This document shows positions 8,196-15,679 of a stretch of DNA of 33,620 nucleotides, piece by piece; the stretch's first letter is position 1; the number at the start of each line of letters is the position of its first letter. The translations under genes were made by a program, and so were the position numbers. The stretch covers positions 1-33,620 of the forward strand of contig DAVR01000017.1 in NCBI GenBank assembly GCA_002507545.1, written 5' to 3'. The notes below the pieces were generated by a model. It saw nothing but the letters and a program-made list of their open reading frames with translations, was not told the origin of the DNA and did no database searches. This stretch comes from Archaeoglobus sp. UBA230 (GTDB taxonomy: Archaea > Halobacteriota > Archaeoglobi > Archaeoglobales > Archaeoglobaceae).

Positions 8196-9335
8196 TTACT
8201 TTGAGGGCTCTCTTCCAGTGCTTTTCGCCCAAGTGTAGGCAAGTGTCCTGTAAACCAAGTGTGCGAATTTGGAGTAGGGGGCGTAGGCTATCAGTGTGAA
8301 TATCAGTATCAGGTGGATCAGATATGCATAGTATGCTGCAATGCTACCCACGTATCTCAGAGCTTCGATTGCAACACCAGTTATGCCGATAGCGAAAATC
8401 GTTGACAGGAAAATCCAATCAAAGTATGTTCCGTATCCGATCCTTTCATCACTGAATCTTGCGACGATTGCCCAACCTGAACCTACCAACAGGAGAGCTG
8501 CACCGAGATTGCCAAGAATCTTTACCGGGTCTGTGATGGGCAAGGCAAGCTCCTCAACGCCAAGACCATAGAGATACACGATGTCTCCAAATGTTGCAAC
8601 ACCGAGAACAATGAAACCCCAGAAGATCATGAAGTGAGCAAAAAAGCGATATTTGGACGTCCCACACTCGGCAAAGCGAGAGTGCTTCAGAACGTCAATT
8701 ATTGACCAGAACAGGCACTCGATAAACCTCGGACTCGCTTTTGTTACCTTAACCTCAGCATTCTCTTCAAGTTTGTACTCGTAAACTTTTGAGACTTCTG
8801 AATTTATTGCCGTCCAGAATCTGAAAGCTCCTATAGCAGCCACAAGCAGTGCCCATCCACCAACCAAGAATCCCACGAGTTCAATGTGCAGGTGAGGGAT
8901 GAAGTTTCCGATGACGATTTCACCGCTGGGTATTTCTGGATTGAAGACTGCAAGATAAGCCAATGTAAGAATTATTGGGATAGCAAAGTAAACCAATATT
9001 CCGGCAGGCTTTAGGAGTATTTTTGCTAAAAAGGATGGGAAGGCGTATTCCTGAATAACTTTCGCCCTCAAAGCTGAGAGAACTTCACCCGGCTTAGCCC
9101 CTCTCGGACAATACTCGCTGCAGTCATTGCACTGATGGCATAACCAGATATCCCCGTCCTTTAGCAACTTGTCTTTCAAACCCCACTGTGCCCATATCAT
9201 CTCTTTCCTCGGAAACGGATTCTCTTCTGGGCTCTGTGGGCAGATAACGCTGCATGTAGCACACTGATAGCATTTTTTCAACGTCTTTCCACCAAACCCC
9301 ATCACATCCTTCACAAACTGAGTATCAACCTCCAT
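8196..9335 (-). CDS. qmoC: QmoC, membrane subunit of quinone-interacting oxidoreductase
   Basis: A 379-aa fusion of an HdrC-like iron-sulfur domain and an HdrE/cytochrome b-like membrane domain. The N-terminus has two [4Fe-4S] motifs of the C-x2-C-x2-C-x3-CP type (CYQCATCSVICP and CHQCNDCSEYCP). About six hydrophobic helices follow, where heme b and menaquinone would bind. QmoC connects the soluble QmoA/QmoB flavoproteins to the membrane quinone pool, supplying electrons for APS reduction. The ATG at 9335 is preceded by GAGGTGG and lies 10 nt after the qmoB stop. An upstream start at 9371 would overlap qmoB and lacks that site. Identity is strong from domain fusion plus the ABC order. Confidence 0.93.
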   Translation of the reverse strand: MEVDTQFVKDVMGFGGKTLKKCYQCATCSVICPQSPEENPFPRKEMIWAQWGLKDKLLKDGDIWLCHQCNDCSEYCPRGAKPGEVLSALRAKVIQEYAFPSFLAKILLKPAGILVYFAIPIILTLAYLAVFNPEIPSGEIVIGNFIPHLHIELVGFLVGGWALLVAAIGAFRFWTAINSEVSKVYEYKLEENAEVKVTKASPRFIECLFWSIIDVLKHSRFAECGTSKYRFFAHFMIFWGFIVLGVATFGDIVYLYGLGVEELALPITDPVKILGNLGAALLLVGSGWAIVARFSDERIGYGTYFDWIFLSTIFAIGITGVAIEALRYVGSIAAYYAYLIHLILIFTLIAYAPYSKFAHLVYRTLAYTWAKSTGREPSK

Positions 9336-9345
9336 ACCTACCACC

Positions 9346-11586
9346 TCAGAATCCCTTGTATGGATTTGCACCGATCTCTATGATCTGATTCACGAACTTG
9401 TCTATTATTTCTGGAATCTTGTCCCAGTCGGTTATTGAAACTTCGATAACCTGAACTCTCTCGGGTTCAAGCATAAGTCTTTCAAGCGTCTCTGCGACAT
9501 TCTCCATCCTTCTGTTGGCAAGCTCGCTACCTCTTATGAAGTGGCACTGATAGTCCTCTCCAAACTTACAGCCTATGAGCAAGATTCCGTCAATCCCCTT
9601 TGATAGAGCATCTGCGATAAATACTGTGTTCACCGAACCGAGGCATCTAACAGGTATAACTCTCACAAGGGGACTGTACTTTATGCCGTTCAGTGCTGCC
9701 ATGTCCAGAGCGGGCAGTGCATCATTTTCGCATGCAAACACAATAAAGCGGAATTTGTCCTCAGCTCCCTCCTCCCAGTTCGGGTCGGGGACGTATATGG
9801 ATTTCACAGCTGAAGCCATTTGATCAATGCTGTAGGTCTTGAAGCTGACGATTCTTTCAGGGCAAGCTCCAAAGCAGATGCCACACCTTCTGCATCTCAG
9901 TGGATTGGGCATTGGCGTCCCTTTCTCATCCTCGTCAAGAGCGCCGAATGGACATTCTTCCGTACATCTTTTACATTGTGTGCATCGCTGGAGGAAGAAG
10001 TTCGGGAAATCAATATCACCGGTTCTCGGAAACGTTGTTTTACCCTCTGCTACCAGCTCTACAGCCTGAATCGCTTTCAATGCGGCACCTTTGGCATCCT
10101 CAATACATGATGCAATCCCCATTGGTGCTCTGACCGCTCCAGCAGCGTAAATACCCAGTCTTCTACTCTCATACGGGAAGCATATGTAGTTTGAGTCCGG
10201 AAAGCCATATTTGAGGGTTGGCAATTCTGGACCCTGTCTGTATTGTAGGTTCAAGATGTGTCCAGCCTGTTTAAGAACCTCAACGTCCTCATCACTCTTT
10301 ATCAGACGCGGCTCGTAGATGTGTTTGTAAGGCACCGTCTTCTCATCGGGAAACTCCTCTTTGACTGTGTAAAGCCCTTTGAGGGTTGAAACCATACCCG
10401 TTGCAAGAACGATGAGATCGGCTTTAATTTCGACGTCCTCGCCCAAAAGGGTGTCTGTAACTTCAACAACAAGCCTTCCATTCTCTTCTTTTATATCTTT
10501 GATCTCACCTTTGGTTAAGAATATGCCCTCATCTTGCTGCATTTCCTTGTAGAAGTCCTCCCAGAGCCCCGGAGTTCTCATGTCCTTGTAAATTACAAAG
10601 GCATTACCGCCTGTAAGTTCCCTTACATACTTAGCCTGTTTCAGACTGACGAGGCAGCAGACGGAAGAGCAGTAGGGCAGATGGTTCTCGTCTCTCTGAC
10701 CGGCGCACTGGATGAAGACAACGTTCTTTGCCTCGCCTCCATCTGACTTCCTCACGATTTTACCTTCCCGTGCCATCTCCTCAAGCTCCACGTTGGTTAT
10801 GACATCGGCGAATTTACCATAGCCGAACTCTTCAAGCTTTGAAGCATCGTAGGGTTTCCAGCCAGTGGCGACAACAATTCCACCAACTCTGAAGTTTACG
10901 GCGTTCCCATTCTGGTTGATGGTAACGTCAAACATTCCAGGCTGTCCGCTTATCGCGTCAATGGTTGCTGATGTATAGACCTCAATGTTTTCGTTGTTCT
11001 TAACCTCTTCAATTAGCTTGGAAACAACGGGTTCCTCAATTTGTGTGTAGGGAGGTGTAATTGGAAGAGTTTTGTAGAACTTCGCAGCCCATCCACCAAG
11101 TTCTGGCTCTTTCTCGACGAGATATGCCTTGTATCCAGCCTTTGCAATCTCAAGGGCAGCAGTCAAACCGGTAACCCCACCACCAACCACAAGGATATCC
11201 TTCGACACCTCTTCAAGATGGGGTTCAGGTTTCTCTGCCTTCTGAGCCTTGGTGATCGCTATTCTCAGATAATCCTCAGCAAGTTCCTGAGCGTGCACAT
11301 CAATGTCGTGGCTCCACACGACACCTTCCCTTAGGTTAGCTCTCTCGACATACTTGCCGTCAAAGGTGAAAACTGCGGTTTTAACACGGGGTGAACATGC
11401 GGCAATAACAACAGCGTCAAGCTCGGATAAATCGTTATTTATCAGCTCAACTCCTTCCTTCGAGCAGAGGTGAGGGTGAACCTTAGCCTCTATGCCGAAC
11501 TCTTCCTTAGCAACGTTTTTGAGTTTATCAATGTCGAGTTTATCAATATCACAACCGGAACAGATGTAAACACCAACCTTCTCCAT
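9346..11586 (-). CDS. qmoB: QmoB, HdrA/MvhD-like flavoprotein subunit
   Basis: A 746-aa HdrA-like subunit. It starts with an HdrA N-terminal region containing the YICSGC segment. A FAD-binding Rossmann motif (VVGGGVTGL, about residues 132-140) follows, then the CSSVCCLVSLKQA region typical of HdrA. Two ferredoxin-type clusters come next (CTQCKRCTEECP and CRRCGICFGACP, about residues 550-600). The C-terminus is an MvhD-like domain with the IGCKFGEDYQCHF segment. This HdrA plus MvhD fusion distinguishes QmoB from QmoA. It is soluble and docks on QmoC, and the complex is thought to deliver electrons to APS reductase. It begins 4 nt after qmoA with a strong ribosome site that contains the qmoA stop codon. 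Confidence 0.95.
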   Translation of the reverse strand: MEKVGVYICSGCDIDKLDIDKLKNVAKEEFGIEAKVHPHLCSKEGVELINNDLSELDAVVIAACSPRVKTAVFTFDGKYVERANLREGVVWSHDIDVHAQELAEDYLRIAITKAQKAEKPEPHLEEVSKDILVVGGGVTGLTAALEIAKAGYKAYLVEKEPELGGWAAKFYKTLPITPPYTQIEEPVVSKLIEEVKNNENIEVYTSATIDAISGQPGMFDVTINQNGNAVNFRVGGIVVATGWKPYDASKLEEFGYGKFADVITNVELEEMAREGKIVRKSDGGEAKNVVFIQCAGQRDENHLPYCSSVCCLVSLKQAKYVRELTGGNAFVIYKDMRTPGLWEDFYKEMQQDEGIFLTKGEIKDIKEENGRLVVEVTDTLLGEDVEIKADLIVLATGMVSTLKGLYTVKEEFPDEKTVPYKHIYEPRLIKSDEDVEVLKQAGHILNLQYRQGPELPTLKYGFPDSNYICFPYESRRLGIYAAGAVRAPMGIASCIEDAKGAALKAIQAVELVAEGKTTFPRTGDIDFPNFFLQRCTQCKRCTEECPFGALDEDEKGTPMPNPLRCRRCGICFGACPERIVSFKTYSIDQMASAVKSIYVPDPNWEEGAEDKFRFIVFACENDALPALDMAALNGIKYSPLVRVIPVRCLGSVNTVFIADALSKGIDGILLIGCKFGEDYQCHFIRGSELANRRMENVAETLERLMLEPERVQVIEVSITDWDKIPEIIDKFVNQIIEIGANPYKGF

Positions 11587-11590
11587 TTTT

Positions 11591-11600
11591 TCACCTCCTT
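11591..11600 (-). promoter_or_regulatory. Ribosome binding site of qmoB overlapping the qmoA stop codon
   Basis: On the minus strand AAGGAGGTGA precedes the qmoB ATG by 4 nt, and the TGA of this site is the qmoA stop. It is the strongest Shine-Dalgarno match I saw in the window. It suggests coupled, high-level translation of the two subunits. Confidence 0.75.
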
Positions 11601-12805
11601 GCCACCTGTATTGCCTTCAAAGCCGCTCCAGTTGCACTCTCGTTAGCCGATGCTACTTCCATTGGCATTGCTGCAACACCTGCAGGAATAATTCCCGGTT
11701 TGGGCTTTACAAAACCATATTCATCCAGCTCAATACCCGGAATCGGCTCTATGGCGGGCTGCATTCCGGTGGCAAGAACAACCATGTCAACTTCTCTTTT
11801 ATTCTTAACTCCAGTCAGAGTATCCTCTGCCGTGACGACGAGCTTACCATCAACCTCCTCGACCTTCGCCACCTTACCCTTGATAAATTCGATGTTTTCA
11901 TCAGCCTTCACCTTTGCAAAGAAGTCCTCATACCTGCCGAAAGCCCTGATGTCTATGTAGAAGATGTATATTTTCGCATCGGGATACTGCTCTCTCACAT
12001 AAGTTGCCTGTTTCATACTTGCCAAGCAGCATATTGCAGAACAGTAGGGCAAGTGGTTTTCATCTCTACTACCAGCGCATTGAACAAAGGCAATTGTCTC
12101 AATTGGCTTACCATCCATCGTCTGAATCGTACCTCCGGTTGGGCCATTCAATGATGCGAGTCTCTCCATTTCCATATTGGTTATGACGTTCTTGAACTTG
12201 CCGTAACCGAGATTGTCAAGCTTCGTTGCATCGTAGGGTTTCCAGCCAGTAGCGACGACAATGGATGCAACATTGAGATCAATTATTTTCTCCTCTTCGT
12301 TCAGATCAATAGCGTTGTATTTGCATGCGGAAACACACTCACCGCACTTGTCGCAGTATCTGTCGTCAATGTAGTACTGGAAGGGCATGGCCATTATGCT
12401 TGGTATGTCAATCGCCTTCTTTGTCTTGAGACCGAAGTTGAAGTCATCCGGCGCCTCGACGGGGCATACTTCCTTACATGCACCACAGGCTGTGCAGTTT
12501 TCATTGACGTATCTCGGTTTTATCTTTACCTTTACCCTAAGGTTGCCTTCCTCCCCTGTCACTTCAAGAACTTCAGCGTTTGTGAAGTACTTCAGCTTCG
12601 GAGTGCTTTTCATTCTCTTAAAAAGTATCTCGAGTCCACAGAACGGTGGACAGAGCTTCGGAAAGTATTTGTTCAGCTGAGACACCCTGCCTCCAAGATA
12701 TGGATTCTTTTCTACAAGTATTACATCATAGCCGGTTTCAGCAGCTTCAATTGCAGCAGTTAAACCAGCAATTCCGCCTCCTATAACAAGTATCTCGCCA
12801 GCCAT
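11591..12805 (-). CDS. qmoA: QmoA, HdrA-like flavoprotein subunit
   Basis: A 404-aa HdrA-like flavoprotein. An N-terminal FAD motif (VIGGGIAGL) is followed by two ferredoxin-type cysteine sets. These are CTACGACKEVCP (about residues 104-114) and CDKCGECVSACK (about 151-161). The HdrA-type CSAICCLASMKQA segment and a C-terminal GLY/ALA-rich FAD region follow. It heads the qmoABC operon. The ATG at 12805 has CAGGTGT six nt upstream; a GTG three codons earlier is less likely. No apr or sat genes lie in the window, unlike many bacterial sulfate reducers where qmo follows aprBA. Together with QmoB and QmoC the assignment is firm. Confidence 0.94.
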   Translation of the reverse strand: MAGEILVIGGGIAGLTAAIEAAETGYDVILVEKNPYLGGRVSQLNKYFPKLCPPFCGLEILFKRMKSTPKLKYFTNAEVLEVTGEEGNLRVKVKIKPRYVNENCTACGACKEVCPVEAPDDFNFGLKTKKAIDIPSIMAMPFQYYIDDRYCDKCGECVSACKYNAIDLNEEEKIIDLNVASIVVATGWKPYDATKLDNLGYGKFKNVITNMEMERLASLNGPTGGTIQTMDGKPIETIAFVQCAGSRDENHLPYCSAICCLASMKQATYVREQYPDAKIYIFYIDIRAFGRYEDFFAKVKADENIEFIKGKVAKVEEVDGKLVVTAEDTLTGVKNKREVDMVVLATGMQPAIEPIPGIELDEYGFVKPKPGIIPAGVAAMPMEVASANESATGAALKAIQVARR

Positions 12806-12850
12806 AGCTAACACCTGAAACGCCTTTCAAACCTCCAGCTTGATGAGAAG

Positions 12851-12860
12851 TTAATAAATC
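12851..12860 (-). promoter_or_regulatory. Candidate TATA box for qmoABC
   Basis: On the minus strand GATTTATTAA is centred about 50 nt before the qmoA ATG. That would give a leader of about 25 nt carrying the visible ribosome site. The first of the three TCGAAAT repeats sits immediately upstream of this box. Confidence 0.45.
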
Positions 12861-12905
12861 TATCGAAATTAAACAAAATTCGAAATTCCTGTTTTTTCGA
12901 AATAA
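12861..12905. repeat. Three TCGAAAT direct repeats at exact 17-bp spacing (candidate operator)
   Basis: TCGAAAT occurs at 12863-12869, 12880-12886 and 12897-12903, with starts exactly 17 bp apart. The second and third copies extend to TTCGAAAT, which contains the palindrome TTCGAA. The array lies between the TATA-like boxes of the divergent qmoA and DUF22 genes, so it could be a binding site for a factor that controls one or both. The repeats are directly visible; their role is inferred. Confidence 0.6.
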
Positions 12906-12920
12906 TAAGACCTGGCAGAA

Positions 12921-12929
12921 AATTTATTA
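12921..12929 (+). promoter_or_regulatory. Candidate TATA box for the DUF22 gene
   Basis: AATTTATTA is centred about 32 nt before the ATG at 12957. It resembles the inverted ATTTATTA box used on the qmo side of the same intergenic region. Confidence 0.4.
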
Positions 12930-12956
12930 GATTAATTGTTTTACTCTTTTGGTGGC

Positions 12957-14189
12957 ATGAAGCTCAAGATGGTATACTGGGAGGATGAGATCGGAGGAAG
13001 AATTGAGGAGATGAAAATAGAACTTGAACCTTTCGGCTATAAAATGTCCCCCATCATGCAGTGGAAAAGTTTGGTTGCAGATGAGGACGTTTGCATTGAG
13101 AAGGGGCAACCAACCATTGTAAAAATAAAGACAATCGAAATTCCTGAAAACACGATGGTCGGGCCTTTGCATATAATGAGACACGCTCTTGGTTGTGTGG
13201 TAGATGTTGTTGAATGTGGTGTCCCCGGAAAGGTTGAAGAGGACAAATGCATAGATCAGGTGCTGTTTTTGCCCGTTGAATCGGGAGAAATCAAGAAAGG
13301 GGACCTTGTTGGTGTTTTGAAGGTCTTCTTCGTTAAGACCGGACTTTTATCCAGAATTTTAAATCTAAAGATGCCAAAAACTGAGATGAAAGAGGATATA
13401 GTTGAAGCGTACTTATGCTGGAGAGACAATGGAAATATCTACAGGGAGAAGTTTAAGACTGGAGTTCTTGGGTATACAGGGAGCAACATAGGCTTCTTGA
13501 AACCCATTCTTGCAAGTAGAAGAGTGAATGTGCGAAAGGGGGAAGTTACAAGAATCCCAATACGAGAAGTTAAGCTACCTCCAAACACGGTTGTAGTGCC
13601 ACTTGGCATGATGCTGAACGCTTACGGTGCAATTGTTGATCTTGTTCAGATAGGAAAACCCCCAAAAGTGGAGGAGGAGAAGACAATACGCCAAGCAGTT
13701 TTCATGTCCATGAATGACGGTGTTATTGAAGCAGGAGACCTGCTTGGTGTCGTTTGCGTTTACTACGTTGACCTTAAGGACGTCGAATCATTTGAAAAGG
13801 AACGTGAAAGGGTAATGATGGTTTACAGAAGCGGCGAGGGAGTAATCAGAAAAGAGGTTACCGTAGAATCAGTGAATTACAAGAGGAACAGTGTTGCCTC
13901 GTGGGAAGTGCTGATTTCCAATGAGGATAGAAAACTGAAACGAGGGGAACCGGCAATAATTGCAGTAAATCCAGTAAAACTGCCTAAGAACACAATAACT
14001 TATCCGCTAAGCATTATGAGGCATGCTTATGGTTCCTTTCTTAGTATATACATGCACGATCCACCCAAAAAATTTGATGAGGAGGGGAGGGTAATAGATA
14101 GAATCGTGTTTCTGCCCGTTCTCGACGGAGAGGTTAAAGAAGGAGAACTTCTTGGAATTCTAAACCTGTATCGGATTTCAAGACTGTAA
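12957..14189 (+). CDS. Triple DUF22-domain protein of unknown function
   Basis: A 410-aa soluble protein built from three repeats of about 135-140 residues. Each has a KGEP/KGQP-type turn, then a signature NTxxxPLxIMRHAYG (about residues 64-80, 207-223 and 342-358). A segment like VEE...I..VFLPV.DGEI..GDLLGV..VY follows. The middle copy has drifted (MMLNAYG in place of IMRHAYG). I recognise this as DUF22, an archaeal domain of one to three copies with no known function. The ATG at 12957 is preceded by GGTGG; a TTG seven codons earlier is unlikely. Divergent transcription from qmoABC suggests a possible link to sulfate respiration, but this is inference only. Confidence 0.8.
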   Translation: MKLKMVYWEDEIGGRIEEMKIELEPFGYKMSPIMQWKSLVADEDVCIEKGQPTIVKIKTIEIPENTMVGPLHIMRHALGCVVDVVECGVPGKVEEDKCIDQVLFLPVESGEIKKGDLVGVLKVFFVKTGLLSRILNLKMPKTEMKEDIVEAYLCWRDNGNIYREKFKTGVLGYTGSNIGFLKPILASRRVNVRKGEVTRIPIREVKLPPNTVVVPLGMMLNAYGAIVDLVQIGKPPKVEEEKTIRQAVFMSMNDGVIEAGDLLGVVCVYYVDLKDVESFEKERERVMMVYRSGEGVIRKEVTVESVNYKRNSVASWEVLISNEDRKLKRGEPAIIAVNPVKLPKNTITYPLSIMRHAYGSFLSIYMHDPPKKFDEEGRVIDRIVFLPVLDGEVKEGELLGILNLYRISRL

Positions 14190-14230
14190 ATGACCTTTTC
14201 AACACCTGTTGTATTGTTTCAGAAAAAGAC

Positions 14231-14238
14231 TATAAAAA
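14231..14238 (+). promoter_or_regulatory. TATA box for the Bud32 gene
   Basis: TATAAAAA is centred about 23 nt before the GTG at 14257, with no Shine-Dalgarno sequence between. The spacing supports leaderless initiation at that GTG. Confidence 0.6.
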
Positions 14239-14256
14239 CGAACCCTACTCTTTTTT

Positions 14257-14844
14257 GTGAAGGTCTATCTTGGTGGAGAGGCTGAGGTCAGGATTCTTGA
14301 GGATGTGGTAATAAAAAAAAGAAAACCCAAAAGATACAGGATAAAAGAGCTGGACGACGAGTTGAGATTCAGAAGAACGAGAAATGAAGCCAAAATAATC
14401 TCTCAATCCCGTAGAGTCGGCGTTCCTACTCCCATTGTTCTGGACATAAAGAATGACACAATTGTAATGGAGAGAATCGAGGGTAAGCCCGTTAAGGAGT
14501 GTATGAGTGAAGAGGTAAGCAGAGAGATTGGAAAATACACTGCTAAACTGCATAGAGCCGGAATAATTCATGGAGACATCACACCTATGAATTTGATAAA
14601 GAAGGGGGATAGAATTTTCTTTGTAGATTTTGGACTTGCCTTTTACGACAACAAAATTGAGCCAATGGGCGTTGATGTGCATGTGTATTTTGAGTCTTTA
14701 AAGGCGAGCTTTGAGAACTGGGAGAGGCTGAGAGACGCCTTCATTGAGGGATACCTTGCTGCAGGAGGAAATATGGGGGTTATTGAGAGGGCGAGGGAGA
14801 TAGAAGAGAGGGGAAGATACGTTGAGAGGGTAAGTATGGGATAG
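14257..14844 (+). CDS. bud32: Bud32-type serine/threonine kinase of the KEOPS complex
   Basis: A 195-aa small atypical protein kinase/ATPase. The catalytic loop HGDITPMN (from H105) and metal-binding DFGLA (from D124) are visible, with the compact RIO-like fold length typical of Bud32 (PRPK). With Kae1, Cgi121 and Pcc1 it forms KEOPS, which makes the t6A modification of tRNAs that read ANN codons. Here it stands alone, whereas some archaea fuse it to Kae1. The GTG start at 14257 fits a TATA box at 14231 and gives the usual N-terminus. The TAG stop is directly adjacent, with no spacer, to the stop of the convergent DUF134 gene. Confidence 0.9.
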   Translation: MKVYLGGEAEVRILEDVVIKKRKPKRYRIKELDDELRFRRTRNEAKIISQSRRVGVPTPIVLDIKNDTIVMERIEGKPVKECMSEEVSREIGKYTAKLHRAGIIHGDITPMNLIKKGDRIFFVDFGLAFYDNKIEPMGVDVHVYFESLKASFENWERLRDAFIEGYLAAGGNMGVIERAREIEERGRYVERVSMG

Positions 14845-15162
14845 CTAAATCCTCTCGACGATCCCCCCTTCGGTTAAGACCAATGCTTTACCCTCGAAAA
14901 GTGCTCTGGCAATCTTTCTTCTCGCCGACTTTGTAAGTCTCCAGACTGTGGCTTTTGAAGTTCCCATTTTTCTCGCCGCCTCGTCAAAGCTCACATCTTC
15001 ATAATCAACAAGCCTCAAAGCCTCTGCCTCTGCAAGATTCAGCATTATAACATCATCGCTCATCTTTGGGTGTGGTATCAGAGCTTTTATCTCAGGTATC
15101 ACGCCGAGATAAACCCCTCTCAGTTTTCTTCCTCTGCACTTTCTCTTCCTCCATCTGAACAT
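14845..15162 (-). CDS. DUF134 family helix-turn-helix regulator
   Basis: A 105-aa DNA-binding protein. A basic, cysteine-containing N-terminus (MFRWRKRKCRGRK) precedes the family core. The C-terminal half is a sigma-70 region 4-like HTH (VSFDEAARKMGTSKATVWRLTKSARRKIARAL, about residues 55-87). DUF134 proteins are predicted regulators often found near DUF5320 and iron-molybdenum-cofactor-like genes. The ATG at 15162 is about 26 nt from a palindromic TATA box shared with the divergent gene, so the transcript is probably leaderless. An upstream ATG at 15183 would lie inside the palindrome and is less likely. Autoregulation through the flanking palindromes is likely but inferred. Confidence 0.85.
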   Translation of the reverse strand: MFRWRKRKCRGRKLRGVYLGVIPEIKALIPHPKMSDDVIMLNLAEAEALRLVDYEDVSFDEAARKMGTSKATVWRLTKSARRKIARALFEGKALVLTEGGIVERI

Positions 15163-15167
15163 TAAAT

Positions 15168-15217
15168 TTGAAACATGTCGCAAAATTTAAATACTTTGTT
15201 ATTGAAACATATTTCAA
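15168..15217. promoter_or_regulatory. Divergent promoter with shared palindromic TATA box and two operator-like palindromes
   Basis: A perfect ATTTAAAT (15185-15192) can serve as TATA box in both directions. On its right is TTGAAA-CATA-TTTCAA (15202-15217). On its left is a degenerate copy, TTGAAA-CATG-TCGCAA (15168-15183). TTGAAACAT is identical in both, and the copies start 34 bp apart. The right palindrome overlaps the expected transcription start of the DUF5320-like gene, and the left one lies between the TATA box and the DUF134 ATG. This is a classical repressor layout. Confidence 0.65.
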
Positions 15218-15231
15218 AAGAGGTGGTGAAG

Positions 15232-15423
15232 ATGTGGAGATGCTGGAGAGGTGGATGGGGAAGAGGCTGGAAATGGATGTGCTATGCTACAGGAGAGCCC
15301 GGATGGAGGAGGTTTAAAGAGTTTGGCAGGGAAGAGAGACTGAAGGCACTCGAAAGATTGAGAGATGAGCTGGAAGCAGAACTTGAAGATATCAGGAGAG
15401 AGATAGAAAGGTTAAGAAAGTGA
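15232..15423 (+). CDS. Small tryptophan-rich DUF5320-like protein
   Basis: A 63-aa protein with a Trp/Gly/Arg-rich N-terminus (MWRCWRGGWGRGWKWMCYAT, six tryptophans within the first 26 residues). A GEPGWRRF motif follows, and then a charged coiled-coil helix (EERLKALERLRDELEAELED) to the end. The YATG-PGW motif and coiled-coil tail match DUF5320 proteins, though the usual N-terminal MPxGDGTGPMG part is missing. The ATG at 15232 has GAGGTGG upstream. An earlier ATG at 15175 lies inside the promoter and is rejected. The molecular function is unknown. The divergent DUF134 gene is its likely regulator. Confidence 0.7.
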   Translation: MWRCWRGGWGRGWKWMCYATGEPGWRRFKEFGREERLKALERLRDELEAELEDIRREIERLRK

Positions 15424-15454
15424 CTGCAGGAGACAGGCGATATTGGGGGATAAA

Positions 15455-15464
15455 AACTTTTATC
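15455..15464 (+). promoter_or_regulatory. Candidate TATA box for tautomerase-aroC
   Basis: ACTTTTATCT-like AT-rich box about 23-32 nt before the ATG at 15487, with no ribosome site. It is consistent with a leaderless operon start for the tautomerase, aroC and DUF429 genes. Confidence 0.4.
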
Positions 15465-15486
15465 TTCTTCGTGTCAAACATTTTTT

Positions 15487-15678
15487 ATGCCAGTTTTGAT
15501 AGTTTACGGGCCTGAGCTGGATGTGGGGAAGAAGAGGAAGCTTGTAGAAAAGCTGACTGATGTTGCGGCAGAGATTTATAATATGGACAGAAACACAATA
15601 ACCATTCTAATCCATGAGCCACCTGCCGAGAATGTCGGTGTTGGAGGGATGCTAATAGCTGATAGAGAAGGAGAGTGA
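15487..15678 (+). CDS. 4-oxalocrotonate tautomerase family enzyme
   Basis: A 63-aa protein of the typical tautomerase length. It begins MPVLIVYGPE, so Pro2 would become the N-terminal catalytic proline after removal of the methionine. The beta-alpha-beta pattern (KKRKLVEKLTDVAAEIY, then NTITILIHE and the GVGG loop) matches the 4-OT subgroup. Such enzymes tautomerise keto-enol substrates or have side activities. The physiological substrate here is unknown. It ends 1 nt before aroC, so the two are co-transcribed, but a role in aromatic synthesis is only a guess from position. Confidence 0.85.
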   Translation: MPVLIVYGPELDVGKKRKLVEKLTDVAAEIYNMDRNTITILIHEPPAENVGVGGMLIADREGE

Positions 15679-15679
15679 G

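Noticed and set aside
8180-8242. Upstream start for the MazG-like gene
   Set aside because: It would overlap qmoC by 47 nt and adds a tail that is not MazG-like.
12815-12956. CRISPR-like array at the TCGAAAT repeats
   Set aside because: The repeats are only 7-8 bp with 9-10 bp between them and have no unique spacers, so they fit a regulatory site, not an array.
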